Assembly: GCA_002441265.1 (NCBI GenBank)
Contig: DJVQ01000031.1
Span: 49,789 to 65,220 of the forward strand
Source: Syntrophaceae bacterium UBA6252
Lineage (GTDB): Bacteria > Desulfobacterota > Syntrophia > Syntrophales > UBA6807
Direction: 5' to 3'
DNA length: 15,432 nucleotides
The notes under the pieces were generated by a model. It saw only the letters and a program-made list of their open reading frames with translations. It did no database searches and was not told the origin of the DNA. Both the position numbers and the translations under genes were made by a program. Position 1 is the stretch's first letter. Every line of letters starts with the position of its first letter. Shown piece by piece: positions 7,436-14,059 of the stretch.

Positions 7436-7777
7436 ATGAAGCTTTTTCTGACGATCATCGGAATGGTCTTGGTCCTCTTCGTCATCACCTTTTCCCTGGC
7501 CAACGTCGATCCCGTTCATCTGAAATACTACCATCTCTTCGATTTTCAGATTCCGGCCTACCTCCTCATTTTCATCACCTTCGGGCTGGGAGTGGTCTTC
7601 ACGGGCCTGCTGGACGTCGTCGAAAGAGGCCGCCTCTCGAGACAGGTGAGGAAGCTCAGGAAACGTCTTGCGGCGTACGAAAAAGAGGAGGCGAAAAGAG
7701 AGCGGATCGAGGAACTTCCGGAAGAGGAGCCGAAGAAAGAGGAGGAAACGCCGGAAGAGGAACGGCCCGCAGTCTAG
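7436..7777 (+). CDS. LapA (DUF1049) domain membrane protein
   Basis: The 113-residue protein has two transmembrane helices (about 1-22 and 39-61) joined by the LapA-domain linker SLANVDPVHLKYYHLFDFQIP. A basic heptad-like stretch (about 66-85) and an extremely Glu/Lys-rich tail ending at residue 113 follow. In Escherichia coli, LapA works with LapB in control of lipopolysaccharide synthesis; orthology to that protein is not shown here, and no lapB is in view. The ATG at 7436 lies one base after the HIT stop, with TTGGAGGT as ribosome site. The topology suggests an inner-membrane hairpin with the charged tail in the cytoplasm. Confidence 0.82.
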   Translation: MKLFLTIIGMVLVLFVITFSLANVDPVHLKYYHLFDFQIPAYLLIFITFGLGVVFTGLLDVVERGRLSRQVRKLRKRLAAYEKEEAKRERIEELPEEEPKKEEETPEEERPAV

Positions 7778-7863
7778 ATACCCTGACCGTCCGGATCCCC
7801 CCGGCCGGCGGCCCGTTCCACGGGCGCGGGACGGGAGCCGATCCGTTCCCCTGGGGCGAACCG

Positions 7864-8343
7864 ATGAAATTCCTGGTGGACCGGAATCTGGGGAAGCTGG
7901 CCAGATGGCTGCGCGCCCTGGGGGTTGACGCGGTCCTCGACCGGGGCGACATCGGCCGCGCCCTTCTCGATCGCGGGTACCGGGAGGGGCGGGCCGTCCT
8001 GACGAAGCGGAAGGACATGGCCCTCCGGAATTACCGGGGCCGCCTCCACGTCGTGGGGCCGGACGATCTGCCCGGCCAGCTTCGGGAAGTCCTTGGCGCC
8101 TTCGGCCTCGAACCGGACCGGTCTCATTTTTTCACCCGCTGCCTCCTCTGCAACGAAGTCCTTCGGTATCTGGCCCCTGAAAAGGCCGCTCCTTTCGTTC
8201 CCCCCTATGTTCTCCAGACCCAGGACACGTTTCGTCAATGTCCCGCCTGCGGCCGGATTTACTGGGCCGGAACGCACCGGGACCACATCCTGAAGGACGC
8301 CGGACGGATCCTCGAACCGCCCGGCGAAACGGAGAACGCCTGA
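7864..8343 (+). CDS. Mut7-C RNase domain protein
   Basis: The 159-residue protein matches the Mut7-C (DUF82) family: a PIN-like nuclease fold fused to a zinc ribbon. The N-terminal FLVDRNLGKLARWLRALGVDA (3-23) is the family hallmark, with acidic residues at Asp6 and Asp22. RAVLTKRKDMAL (43-54) corresponds to the LTRD block and retains Asp51. Two cysteine pairs (Cys93/Cys96 and Cys126/Cys129) form the ribbon. The family is predicted to cleave RNA, from the nuclease fold and the C-terminal domain of Caenorhabditis elegans MUT-7. The gene lies 86 bp after the LapA-domain gene on the same strand and may end the operon. The gap contains only a short GC hairpin at 7811-7825. Confidence 0.87.
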   Translation: MKFLVDRNLGKLARWLRALGVDAVLDRGDIGRALLDRGYREGRAVLTKRKDMALRNYRGRLHVVGPDDLPGQLREVLGAFGLEPDRSHFFTRCLLCNEVLRYLAPEKAAPFVPPYVLQTQDTFRQCPACGRIYWAGTHRDHILKDAGRILEPPGETENA

Positions 8344-8411
8344 AACGCCGGACCGGCGGCGGGACTGCGTCTCTTTCCCGCCGGTGCCCATGCCAACTTT
8401 TCCCTGCCAAA

Positions 8412-8433
8412 CCCGGCCTGCCACCAGGCCGGG
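8412..8433. terminator. Strong GC hairpin after the Mut7-C gene
   Basis: CCCGGCCTG (8412-8420) and CAGGCCGGG (8425-8433) form a perfect nine-pair stem with a four-base loop. It lies 68 bp after the stop of the Mut7-C gene and before the propeller gene, where the rightward operon should end. There is no T-run on the plus strand, so it is not a canonical intrinsic terminator. A second, weaker pairing lies nearer the stop, with CGGCGGGA just after the gene pairing to TCCCGCCG. Confidence 0.4.
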
Positions 8434-8439
8434 CGTTAA

Positions 8440-8453
8440 CCTGTAAGCCTGTA
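8440..8453 (+). repeat. Tandem CCTGTA hexamers upstream of the propeller gene
   Basis: CCTGTA occurs at 8440-8445 and again at 8448-8453 with two bases between, about 20-30 bp upstream of the sigma54-like element. It could be a binding site, but two short copies can arise by chance. Confidence 0.25.
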
Positions 8454-8472
8454 TTTTCAATCAGATACATTC

Positions 8473-8488
8473 TGGCATGAATCTTGAT
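8473..8488 (+). promoter_or_regulatory. Sigma54-like -24/-12 element before the propeller gene
   Basis: TGGCATGAATCTTGAT matches TGGCAC-N5-TTGCW except that the -12 dinucleotide is GA rather than GC. The GG (8474-8475) and GA (8486-8487) have the required ten-base spacing. The transcript would start near 8499, leaving a leader of about 75 bases before the ATG at 8574. The altered -12 base lowers confidence, and no enhancer-binding activator is encoded in the window. Confidence 0.35.
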
Positions 8489-8573
8489 TGTTCCTATGGG
8501 GAAATCCACGGGGCCGCCCCCGGTTCCGCCGGAATGGGGGAGAAGACGGTGATCCCGGAAAGGCAGGGACGGT

Positions 8574-9752
8574 ATGAAGGAAAGAAGAACATGGAAGGCG
8601 GTCCGGAGGGGAATCCTTGCGGGGATTCTGGCTTTGCTTGCGGGGACTCCGCCGTCGGAGGCGGCCTCCTGGAGAATCGTCGGGGAGCGGGGATGCTCCG
8701 GGGGAACGGCGGAGACGGTTTCCCTCGCACTTGCCGCGGGGACTCCCTGCATCGCCTTCCCCGACGGGGAACGGGACGGCAGGGCGACGGTCCTGCGGTT
8801 CAAGGGGAAGGACTGGGGACCCGTCGGGGAGCGGGGATTCACCCCCGGTCCGGCGGATCGCCTCGGTCTCGCCGCGGACGGGGGGACGCTGTATGCCGCC
8901 TGCCTCGACTGGACGGCGGGCCGGACGGTCCGCGTGTTCCGTTTCGGCGGGACCGCCTGGGAACCCGTGGGGGAGGAGGGCTTTTCCGGGGAGCGCGCCG
9001 ACGACCCCGTCCTCGTCGTCTCGGGAGGGGTGCCCTGGCTGGCGTTCACGGGGGGAAGATTTTCGTCCGCTCTCACGGTCATGAGATTCGGCGGGACGTC
9101 CTGGGAACGGGTCGGCGGGGAGGATTTTCCGGGGAGGGGGATCACCGGGCCGAGCCTGGCCGTGGGGGAGGACGGGCTTCCCCGGGTGGCCTTTACGGAC
9201 GGGCAAAACGGCCTGCGGGTGACGGTGATGCGGTTCGACGGGGACTCCTGGCGGCCCGTCGGGCGAAGGGGGTTCAGCACCGGAGAGGCCTACGATCCCG
9301 TCCTCGTCCTGAAGGACGGCGTTCCGTGGGTCGCCTTCACCGACGGGGCGGCGGACATGGGCGCCACGGTGATGCGGTTTGACGGAACCGGCTGGGGCGT
9401 CGTCGGGGACAGAGGATTTTCTCCCGGCCAGGCGGATCTTCTCCGTCTTGCCGTATACGGGGGCGTTCCGTATGCGGCCTTCACGGACTTCGGGAACCGC
9501 AGGCGGGCGACGGTGATGCGGTTTACCGGGGGGCGCTGGGAGGCGGTGGGCGGGGAAGGGTTCTCCGAGGGACCCGTCGGCTGGGCGGGCCTCGACATCA
9601 CCCCTGGGAAGGGTGTTCTTTACGCGGCCTTTCCCGACGAGGCGGACGGGTTGCGGGCCACCGTCATGCGGTTCGGCGGCGGCCACCGCGGATGGCTTCG
9701 TCCGGACCGCCGGGACCGCCGGGGCGAAAACCCCGGCGGAGCGTGTCCGTGA
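8574..9752 (+). CDS. Secreted seven-repeat beta-propeller protein
   Basis: The 392-residue protein begins with a signal peptide: basic MKERRTWKAVRR, a hydrophobic core (13-23) and a likely cleavage after SEA (28-30). From Trp33 it consists of seven repeats of 47-49 residues. Each starts with W-x-x-VG-x-x-(G/D)F, continues with a short Leu-rich strand, then G(V/L)PxxAFTDG, and ends in ATVMRFxG. Seven equal four-strand-like units suggest a seven-bladed propeller exported across the inner membrane. I do not recognise a catalytic motif; ligand binding or scaffolding is inference. After the seventh repeat the last ~25 residues become Arg/Gly-rich and lose the pattern. It is convergent with a LytTR regulator gene only 22 bp away. 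Confidence 0.8.
   Translation: MKERRTWKAVRRGILAGILALLAGTPPSEAASWRIVGERGCSGGTAETVSLALAAGTPCIAFPDGERDGRATVLRFKGKDWGPVGERGFTPGPADRLGLAADGGTLYAACLDWTAGRTVRVFRFGGTAWEPVGEEGFSGERADDPVLVVSGGVPWLAFTGGRFSSALTVMRFGGTSWERVGGEDFPGRGITGPSLAVGEDGLPRVAFTDGQNGLRVTVMRFDGDSWRPVGRRGFSTGEAYDPVLVLKDGVPWVAFTDGAADMGATVMRFDGTGWGVVGDRGFSPGQADLLRLAVYGGVPYAAFTDFGNRRRATVMRFTGGRWEAVGGEGFSEGPVGWAGLDITPGKGVLYAAFPDEADGLRATVMRFGGGHRGWLRPDRRDRRGENPGGACP
9716..9739. terminator. Nine-pair GC hairpin at the end of the propeller gene
   Basis: CCGCCGGGG (9716-9724) and CCCCGGCGG (9731-9739) pair perfectly around the loop CGAAAA. It sits in the last codons of the propeller gene, between two convergent genes whose stops are 22 bp apart, where a bidirectional stop signal is expected. 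No T-run follows on either side, so it is only terminator-like. Confidence 0.35.
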
Positions 9753-9774
9753 GGGATTCCCGCGGGAGGAAGGC

Positions 9775-10533
9775 TCAGCGCCGGGGATCTCCGGCGGCGC
9801 CGGCGACCCGTTCCCGGAACCGGCGATAGGCCGCGCGGCCCAGGGCAAAGGGCGTCGGGACGCCGGCGAGACGGACCTCGGCCTTCCGGAGCCGGGCGGT
9901 CCAGGACCGGACGTGACGGCTGTTGATCATGAGGGACCGGTCCAGGGTGACGAAAAGGTCGCCGGGAAGCCGTTTCTCCCAAATCCTGAGGGGGGACCGG
10001 ACCATGTATCGTTTTCCCCGGACGTCGATGACGTGGGTGTAGTTCCCCTCGGAAGCGATGGCGGCGATCTCCATGACCGGGAGAAACAGCGATTGCTTTC
10101 CTGTGTTCAGAAACACCCGGTCCCCGGGGGAAAGGGCGTGCTCCGGCCCGGCGGAACCCCAGGACCGGTTGCCCGCCCGCCTCAGGGCTTCCCCAAGGCG
10201 GGCGGGGTCAACCGGTTTCAGGAGATAGTCCAGGGCGTTGACCCGGAACGCCCGGATGGCGAACTGGTCGTGGGCGGTGACGAAGACGACGGGGGGAGGG
10301 TCCTCGAGACGTTCCAGGAGTTCGAATCCGGAACCCCCGGGCATCTGGATGTCCAGGAAGAGAAGATCGGGCCGTTCCCGGGAGATCTTCTCCCTTGCCT
10401 CCGCCGCGTTCCGGGCCTCCCCGGCGATCTCGACCCCGGGGTGCCGTTTCAGGAGGTCCGCCAGGTTCTCCCGGGCGGGCCGCTCGTCGTCCACGATGAG
10501 AACGCGGACGCTTTTCTCAGGGGCCTGTTTCAT
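9775..10533 (-). CDS. LytTR-family response regulator
   Basis: The 252-residue protein has an N-terminal receiver domain (about 9-120) with the acidic pair Asp15/Asp16, phospho-acceptor Asp61 in LLFLDIQMPG, Thr86 and Lys106 in YLLKPVD. A LytTR DNA-binding domain (about 138-240) follows, with ASEGNYTHVIDVRGKRYMVR and LDRSLMINSRHV matching the family. It would bind DNA as a dimer after phosphorylation by the kinase encoded immediately upstream. Its ATG at 10533 lies inside the kinase's last codons (17-bp overlap), so translation is coupled. Because the kinase gene has lost its 5' end, expression of the regulator may now depend on element-side transcription. Its targets are unknown; the convergent propeller gene is a candidate. 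Confidence 0.93.
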   Translation of the reverse strand: MKQAPEKSVRVLIVDDERPARENLADLLKRHPGVEIAGEARNAAEAREKISRERPDLLFLDIQMPGGSGFELLERLEDPPPVVFVTAHDQFAIRAFRVNALDYLLKPVDPARLGEALRRAGNRSWGSAGPEHALSPGDRVFLNTGKQSLFLPVMEIAAIASEGNYTHVIDVRGKRYMVRSPLRIWEKRLPGDLFVTLDRSLMINSRHVRSWTARLRKAEVRLAGVPTPFALGRAAYRRFRERVAGAAGDPRR

Positions 10534-12241
10534 GGTGTCTCTCCTTCCCGGGTAGTTCGACCGTCACGAAAACCCATTCCCCCGCTTCGCCGGTGCCCAG
10601 GCGGTACCGGCCGTCGAAGGCGAGGTCGAGCCTTTTCCGGAGGTTTCCCAGCCCCAGGCCGTTTCGCTCCCCGGGCCGTCCGTCCCGGGGGAGCCACTTC
10701 CCCGTGTTGGCCACTTCGATGAGGAGCCGGTCCCCGTCGGGCCGGCCGGAGATCCGGATCCTGAGGGGCATGGGGGACGTTTTCATCCCATGCTTCACGG
10801 CATTTTCCACCAGGGGCTGCAGGAGGAGTTCCGGGACGGGAAGGTCCAGGATTTCCGAATCCACGCCGATGGAAACGGCGAGGTCCTCCTCGAAACGGAC
10901 TTTCTCCAGGGCGAGGTAGCTTTCCATGGTTTCCAGCTCCTCCCGGAGGGGGACGAAACCGGAGTCTCCGGAGGAAAGGGTGGACCGGAGGTAACGGGCG
11001 AGATGCCCGACGAGTTTCGAGATCCGCTCCGGGTTCTTCCTCGAGAGGACGTCGAGGGCGTTGAGGACGTTGAACAGGAAATGGGGGTTGATCTGGTACC
11101 GCAATGCCTCCAGCCTGGACTGGACGAGGCGCCTTTCCGTCTCCTCCGCCCGGCGCCGTTCCTCCTCCGCCTTCCTCCGGTCCGTCACGTCGTCCAGGAT
11201 GCCCTGGATCCGGAGAATCCTTCCGTCCGGCCCCCGGATCGCCCGGGCATAGACCGATCCCCGCCGGAGCGTTCCGTCCCGGCGCCGGAAGTGGATGCCG
11301 AAGTCTTTCACCGTCTCCCGGGCGTCCAGCTCCGCGAGCAGGACCTTTCTTCTTTCCGGATCGTAATGGCCGGCAACGTTGCTCCCGACGATCTCCGCCG
11401 GGGAGCCGTAACCGAACAGTCCGGCCAGGGCGGGGTTGGCGTTCAGGAGGAGGCCGTCGGGCCCGGTGACGAAGATTCCCTCCACGGCGTTTTCGAAAAG
11501 CCCCCGGTATCGCTGCTCCATCTCCTCGAGGGCCGCCCGGCTCTTTTCCAGACTCTCCGCCATGGCGTTGAGGCCCCCGCCGAGCCGGGCGATCTCGTCG
11601 CTCCCCTTCGCTTCCAGCCGCCGGTCCAGGCGGCCCTCCGAGATTTCCCGGGCGAAGGCCATGCATCGTTCGAGCCTCGCCAGCAGGGGGTGGGCCATGA
11701 GAAAGACGCTTGCCGACACGGCGAGAAGCATGACGGCCAGGGCCGCCAGGGTGACCTGCCCCATGGTCCGGATGGGGGCGAGAACGTCCCGGAGGGGCCG
11801 CTCCACGACGAAAAGCCAGTCCGGTTCGGGGATCCGCAGGAAGCCGGCGAGTCGGACACCCTCCTTCGACGGGTACCGGACGAACCCCCTCCGCTGCGAC
11901 AGCATCTCGGGCAGGATGGGGATCTCCGGCGGCTGGTAGGCCTTGCCGCCCGTCGCGTTGGGGATCTTCCATCCTTCGGGAAGGGCCGTGTCCAGCCGGG
12001 GATCGAAGAAATAGGCCTTTCCCCCCTGGACGAACCGCTCGGGACGGAGCAGGCGATCGTTGAAGTCGTCGAGGTCCAGGGCGGCCCGGATCACCGCAGC
12101 GACCCGGCCGAAGATCCGGACGGGGACGGTGAGCACGATGCAGGGACGGCCCGTTCCCCGGCTGAGCGAAATCCGGGAGACCGAGGATTTTCCTTCCAGG
12201 GCGGCCGTAAAATCCGGGTGCCCGCTGATGTCCCGCTGCAT
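10517..12241 (-). CDS. LytS-like sensor histidine kinase, 5' end removed by an integrative element
   Basis: From the first available ATG (12241) the protein has 574 residues. It contains the remainder of a periplasmic dCACHE-like sensor domain (1-150, ending FLRIPEPDWLFVVERPL), a transmembrane helix (about 160-184), HAMP (185-238), PAS (about 244-358, ending DVTDRRKAEEE), a His_kinase domain of the LytS type with LRYQINPHFLFNVLNAL (likely phospho-acceptor His387), and an ATPase domain with LLLQPLVENAVKHG and NGLGLGNLRKRL. Homologous-looking sequence continues 25 codons above the ATG to 12316, reading INLLDRGGWCIASSFPNRI, and then stops. The frame hits TAA at 12328-12326 with no ATG, GTG or TTG in between. 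The first transmembrane helix, the start of the sensor domain and the promoter are absent, so this is probably a non-functional or constitutively altered remnant. Confidence 0.85.
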   Translation of the reverse strand: MQRDISGHPDFTAALEGKSSVSRISLSRGTGRPCIVLTVPVRIFGRVAAVIRAALDLDDFNDRLLRPERFVQGGKAYFFDPRLDTALPEGWKIPNATGGKAYQPPEIPILPEMLSQRRGFVRYPSKEGVRLAGFLRIPEPDWLFVVERPLRDVLAPIRTMGQVTLAALAVMLLAVSASVFLMAHPLLARLERCMAFAREISEGRLDRRLEAKGSDEIARLGGGLNAMAESLEKSRAALEEMEQRYRGLFENAVEGIFVTGPDGLLLNANPALAGLFGYGSPAEIVGSNVAGHYDPERRKVLLAELDARETVKDFGIHFRRRDGTLRRGSVYARAIRGPDGRILRIQGILDDVTDRRKAEEERRRAEETERRLVQSRLEALRYQINPHFLFNVLNALDVLSRKNPERISKLVGHLARYLRSTLSSGDSGFVPLREELETMESYLALEKVRFEEDLAVSIGVDSEILDLPVPELLLQPLVENAVKHGMKTSPMPLRIRISGRPDGDRLLIEVANTGKWLPRDGRPGERNGLGLGNLRKRLDLAFDGRYRLGTGEAGEWVFVTVELPGKERHHETGP

Positions 12242-12310
12242 GGGGGCAAACCCGATGCGGTTGGGAAAGGAGGAGGCGATGCACCACCCCCCGCGGTCCA
12301 GCAGGTTGAT

Positions 12311-12330
12311 CGACTGGTATATATTTTACT
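12311..12330. other. Probable attachment-site junction between chromosome and element
   Basis: GC-rich kinase coding sequence ends at about 12316, and AT-rich sequence (TATATATTTTACTTTTTG from about 12318) begins, 48 bp from the end of the tyrosine recombinase gene. This is the usual place for an attL or attR. The exact core cannot be fixed because the other end of the element is outside the window. The repeated octamer TTTTGTGA (12343-12350 and 12396-12403) nearby might be an arm-type site. Confidence 0.5.
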
Positions 12331-12377
12331 TTTTGGGGGTTATTTTGTGAGTGAATGTAACATGATAGAGTTTACCT

Positions 12378-13508
12378 TCAATCCCCTTTTTCGGCTTTTG
12401 TGACCAAATTTTGACCGGTTCCTAAAAAAAGGGTGTTCTCCAAACGCTGGACGGCCTCCGGATTTGAGTCTTTCATCAGGTGAGAATATATGTTCAACGT
12501 GACTGTCGGGGAAAAGTGACCCAACTGAGACTGAATGTATTTAATATTCTCTCCCTGGCCTATCATGAAAGACGCATAGCAATGCCGAAGGTCATGGAAG
12601 CGGATGGTTTCCGGCAAACCCGCCTTTTTCAACGCGGGTCTGAAAACCCGCTGCAATATGAAACTGCTGTTAATCGGATTTCCGATCCTGGTCCGAAATA
12701 CAAAATCCTCCGTATTATTCGGACCGCTCTGTAACTTCCAACCGGCAAGCGCTTTGACTACCAAAGGAGAAACATCAACTTTTCGTTTCGATGTTTTTGT
12801 CTTTGGCTCGAAAAAACGCCCGTGACTAAACGTTCTCCTTACTTGGATTTGTCGTGCCTTGAAATCAACGTCACTCCATTTTAGACCCAGGATTTCCCCT
12901 TTCCTCATTCCGGTCATTACCGCCACAAGGAAAAGAGTCTTGTATTTGGGATCTTCCATCGCATCAAGCAGCCGTCCGATTTCTTCCGGGGTGAGGATTA
13001 AAATTTTTCGCTCCTCTTGCCACTGGCTCCCCGATCGGGAGGGTCTTTCCGCGTCCCGTACCGGATTGTAGTCGATTAACTTGTGCCGGACCGCATACCG
13101 GAAAACTTGGTTAATGGTTGATGTGATGTGCCGCAGGGTGATAATGTTCAAGCCGGTCCCTTGCAGAACAGTAATAATTTGTTCAACGTCCGCGGGTGTT
13201 ATTCGATCAATCCGGGACTGGTTCCAGTTTGAAAGGTGTTTCCTCAAGTGACCGTCATAACCCTCCCAGGTGCTAATCCGGATCTTCGGTTTTTTGTACT
13301 TCAACCAGTCAGCTGCTACCTCTCCAAACGTGGGGACTTTCTTTTCGTGAAGGAAGGTCCTCCGGTTGATCTTCTTTTCAATCTCCTGGAGAAGACCCCG
13401 GGCTTCTTCCTTCGTGGTCCCCTTGGGTAGCGTCTTCCTGTACCGCTGGCCGTACTGGTCATAGCAGTCAATGACGTAGCGGCCATTCCTCTTTGTGACA
13501 CACGCCAT
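12378..13508 (-). CDS. Tyrosine recombinase/phage-type integrase
   Basis: The 376-residue protein has an N-terminal AP2-like arm-binding domain (about 1-60, KRNGRYVIDCYDQYGQRYRK), a SAM-like core-binding domain (about 60-160, FGEVAADWLKYKKPKIRIST) and a C-terminal catalytic domain. The catalytic residues are all visible: Arg in TGMRKGEILGLKW, Lys in KTSKRKVDV, His-x-x-Arg in HDLRHCYAS, His in LGHFSPTVT and the nucleophilic Tyr in NIYSHLMK. The length is normal and no residue is missing, so it should be active. It would catalyse integration and, with a directionality factor, excision of the element. The ATG at 13508 follows CGGAGGT. Its 3' end lies 48 bp from the proposed junction. Confidence 0.95.
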   Translation of the reverse strand: MACVTKRNGRYVIDCYDQYGQRYRKTLPKGTTKEEARGLLQEIEKKINRRTFLHEKKVPTFGEVAADWLKYKKPKIRISTWEGYDGHLRKHLSNWNQSRIDRITPADVEQIITVLQGTGLNIITLRHITSTINQVFRYAVRHKLIDYNPVRDAERPSRSGSQWQEERKILILTPEEIGRLLDAMEDPKYKTLFLVAVMTGMRKGEILGLKWSDVDFKARQIQVRRTFSHGRFFEPKTKTSKRKVDVSPLVVKALAGWKLQSGPNNTEDFVFRTRIGNPINSSFILQRVFRPALKKAGLPETIRFHDLRHCYASFMIGQGENIKYIQSQLGHFSPTVTLNIYSHLMKDSNPEAVQRLENTLFLGTGQNLVTKAEKGD

Positions 13509-13567
13509 GTTTATCTTACCTCCGTTCCTTCATTTCGCCGGACCCCTGACTTGATCAGACCCTTTCC

Positions 13568-13594
13568 CTAGGTTTTTCCCTTCCTGAGAATCAT
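13568..13594 (-). promoter_or_regulatory. Eight-codon leader mini-ORF before the integrase
   Basis: Read leftward, GGGAGGTA is followed after eight bases by ATG, which opens an eight-codon frame (MILRKGKT, then TAG). It lies in the leader between the 117-residue protein gene and the integrase, whose ATG is 60 bp further on. The ribosome site is stronger than that of most genes here, yet no longer frame follows. It may be a leader peptide or a decoy minigene limiting integrase translation; chance cannot be excluded. Confidence 0.35.
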
Positions 13595-13659
13595 GATTTT
13601 TTTACCTCCCTTGTTTATTTGGTCTTTCAAATTGGTCCGGCATGGGCGAAATCCCGTTT

Positions 13660-13689
13660 AGGATATTCCCCTTCATGGAAAATTGTCAT
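13660..13689 (-). promoter_or_regulatory. Candidate promoter for the integrase
   Basis: Read leftward, ATGACA (13689-13684, five of six to TTGACA) is followed after 18 bp by TATCCT (13665-13660, four of six). It overlaps the stop codon of the 117-residue protein gene. It would give the integrase its own transcript with a leader of about 145 bases that includes the eight-codon mini-ORF. Confidence 0.35.
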
Positions 13690-14039
13690 GCACTTTTTTC
13701 CATGGCCGGTACGGAGGCATTATTGCCGGGATACCCGACGGAGACCTTTTTGCCTTCCAGTGGTTTGTTATTCGGTTGTTTTTCATCGCGTAACAGCTTT
13801 TGTTCCAGCCTTCCCATGAATGATTCAATCTGATCCAGCCGCTCCGTCATGAAATGGCAAAGATAAAAACGGCGGTTCCTATTTGTTTCTTCAGGATCCA
13901 CGTTTTCGGAGCGGTCAAGGTCCTGAATGATTTCAGCGAGAACCTTTACAGCCTCGATTCCCCAGGCCATGCATTCCGAAAGTCCAGTTGAATCGGGATC
14001 CAGTTTCTCAAGATCGAGAGGATTCCATCTTTCAGCCAT
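13686..14039 (-). CDS. Hypothetical protein of the element, 117 residues
   Basis: I do not recognise this protein. It looks mostly alpha-helical and acidic up to residue 85 (SECMAWGIEAVKVLAEIIQD, then MTERLDQIESFMGRLEQKLL, a possible short coiled coil). A Lys/Pro/Asn-rich, probably disordered tail of about 30 residues follows. There is no signal peptide or membrane segment. The ATG at 14039 has GGGAGGG about nine bases upstream. It lies 20 bp after the four-cysteine protein gene and 177 bp before the integrase on the same strand, so it is probably cotranscribed with the genes upstream. Confidence 0.68.
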   Translation of the reverse strand: MAERWNPLDLEKLDPDSTGLSECMAWGIEAVKVLAEIIQDLDRSENVDPEETNRNRRFYLCHFMTERLDQIESFMGRLEQKLLRDEKQPNNKPLEGKKVSVGYPGNNASVPAMEKSA

Positions 14040-14059
14040 GGTTCAAGCCCTCCCTTCCG

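Noticed and set aside
8344..8573. Possible riboswitch (for example a cyclic-di-GMP aptamer) before the propeller gene
   Set aside because: The GC hairpins do not carry the conserved core bases or the arrangement of a GEMM or other aptamer that I can recall.
8457..9848. 463-codon minus-strand frame over the propeller gene
   Set aside because: Its repeats are the reverse reading of the propeller repeats; there is no ribosome site or recognisable domain.
12339..12361. Inverted repeat GTTA-N15-TAAC near the junction as an integrase core site
   Set aside because: Four-base arms are too short to support a site and it lies outside the composition break.
10790..12403. 537-codon plus-strand frame opposite the sensor kinase
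   Set aside because: It is the antisense shadow of a kinase with clear HAMP, PAS and ATPase domains.
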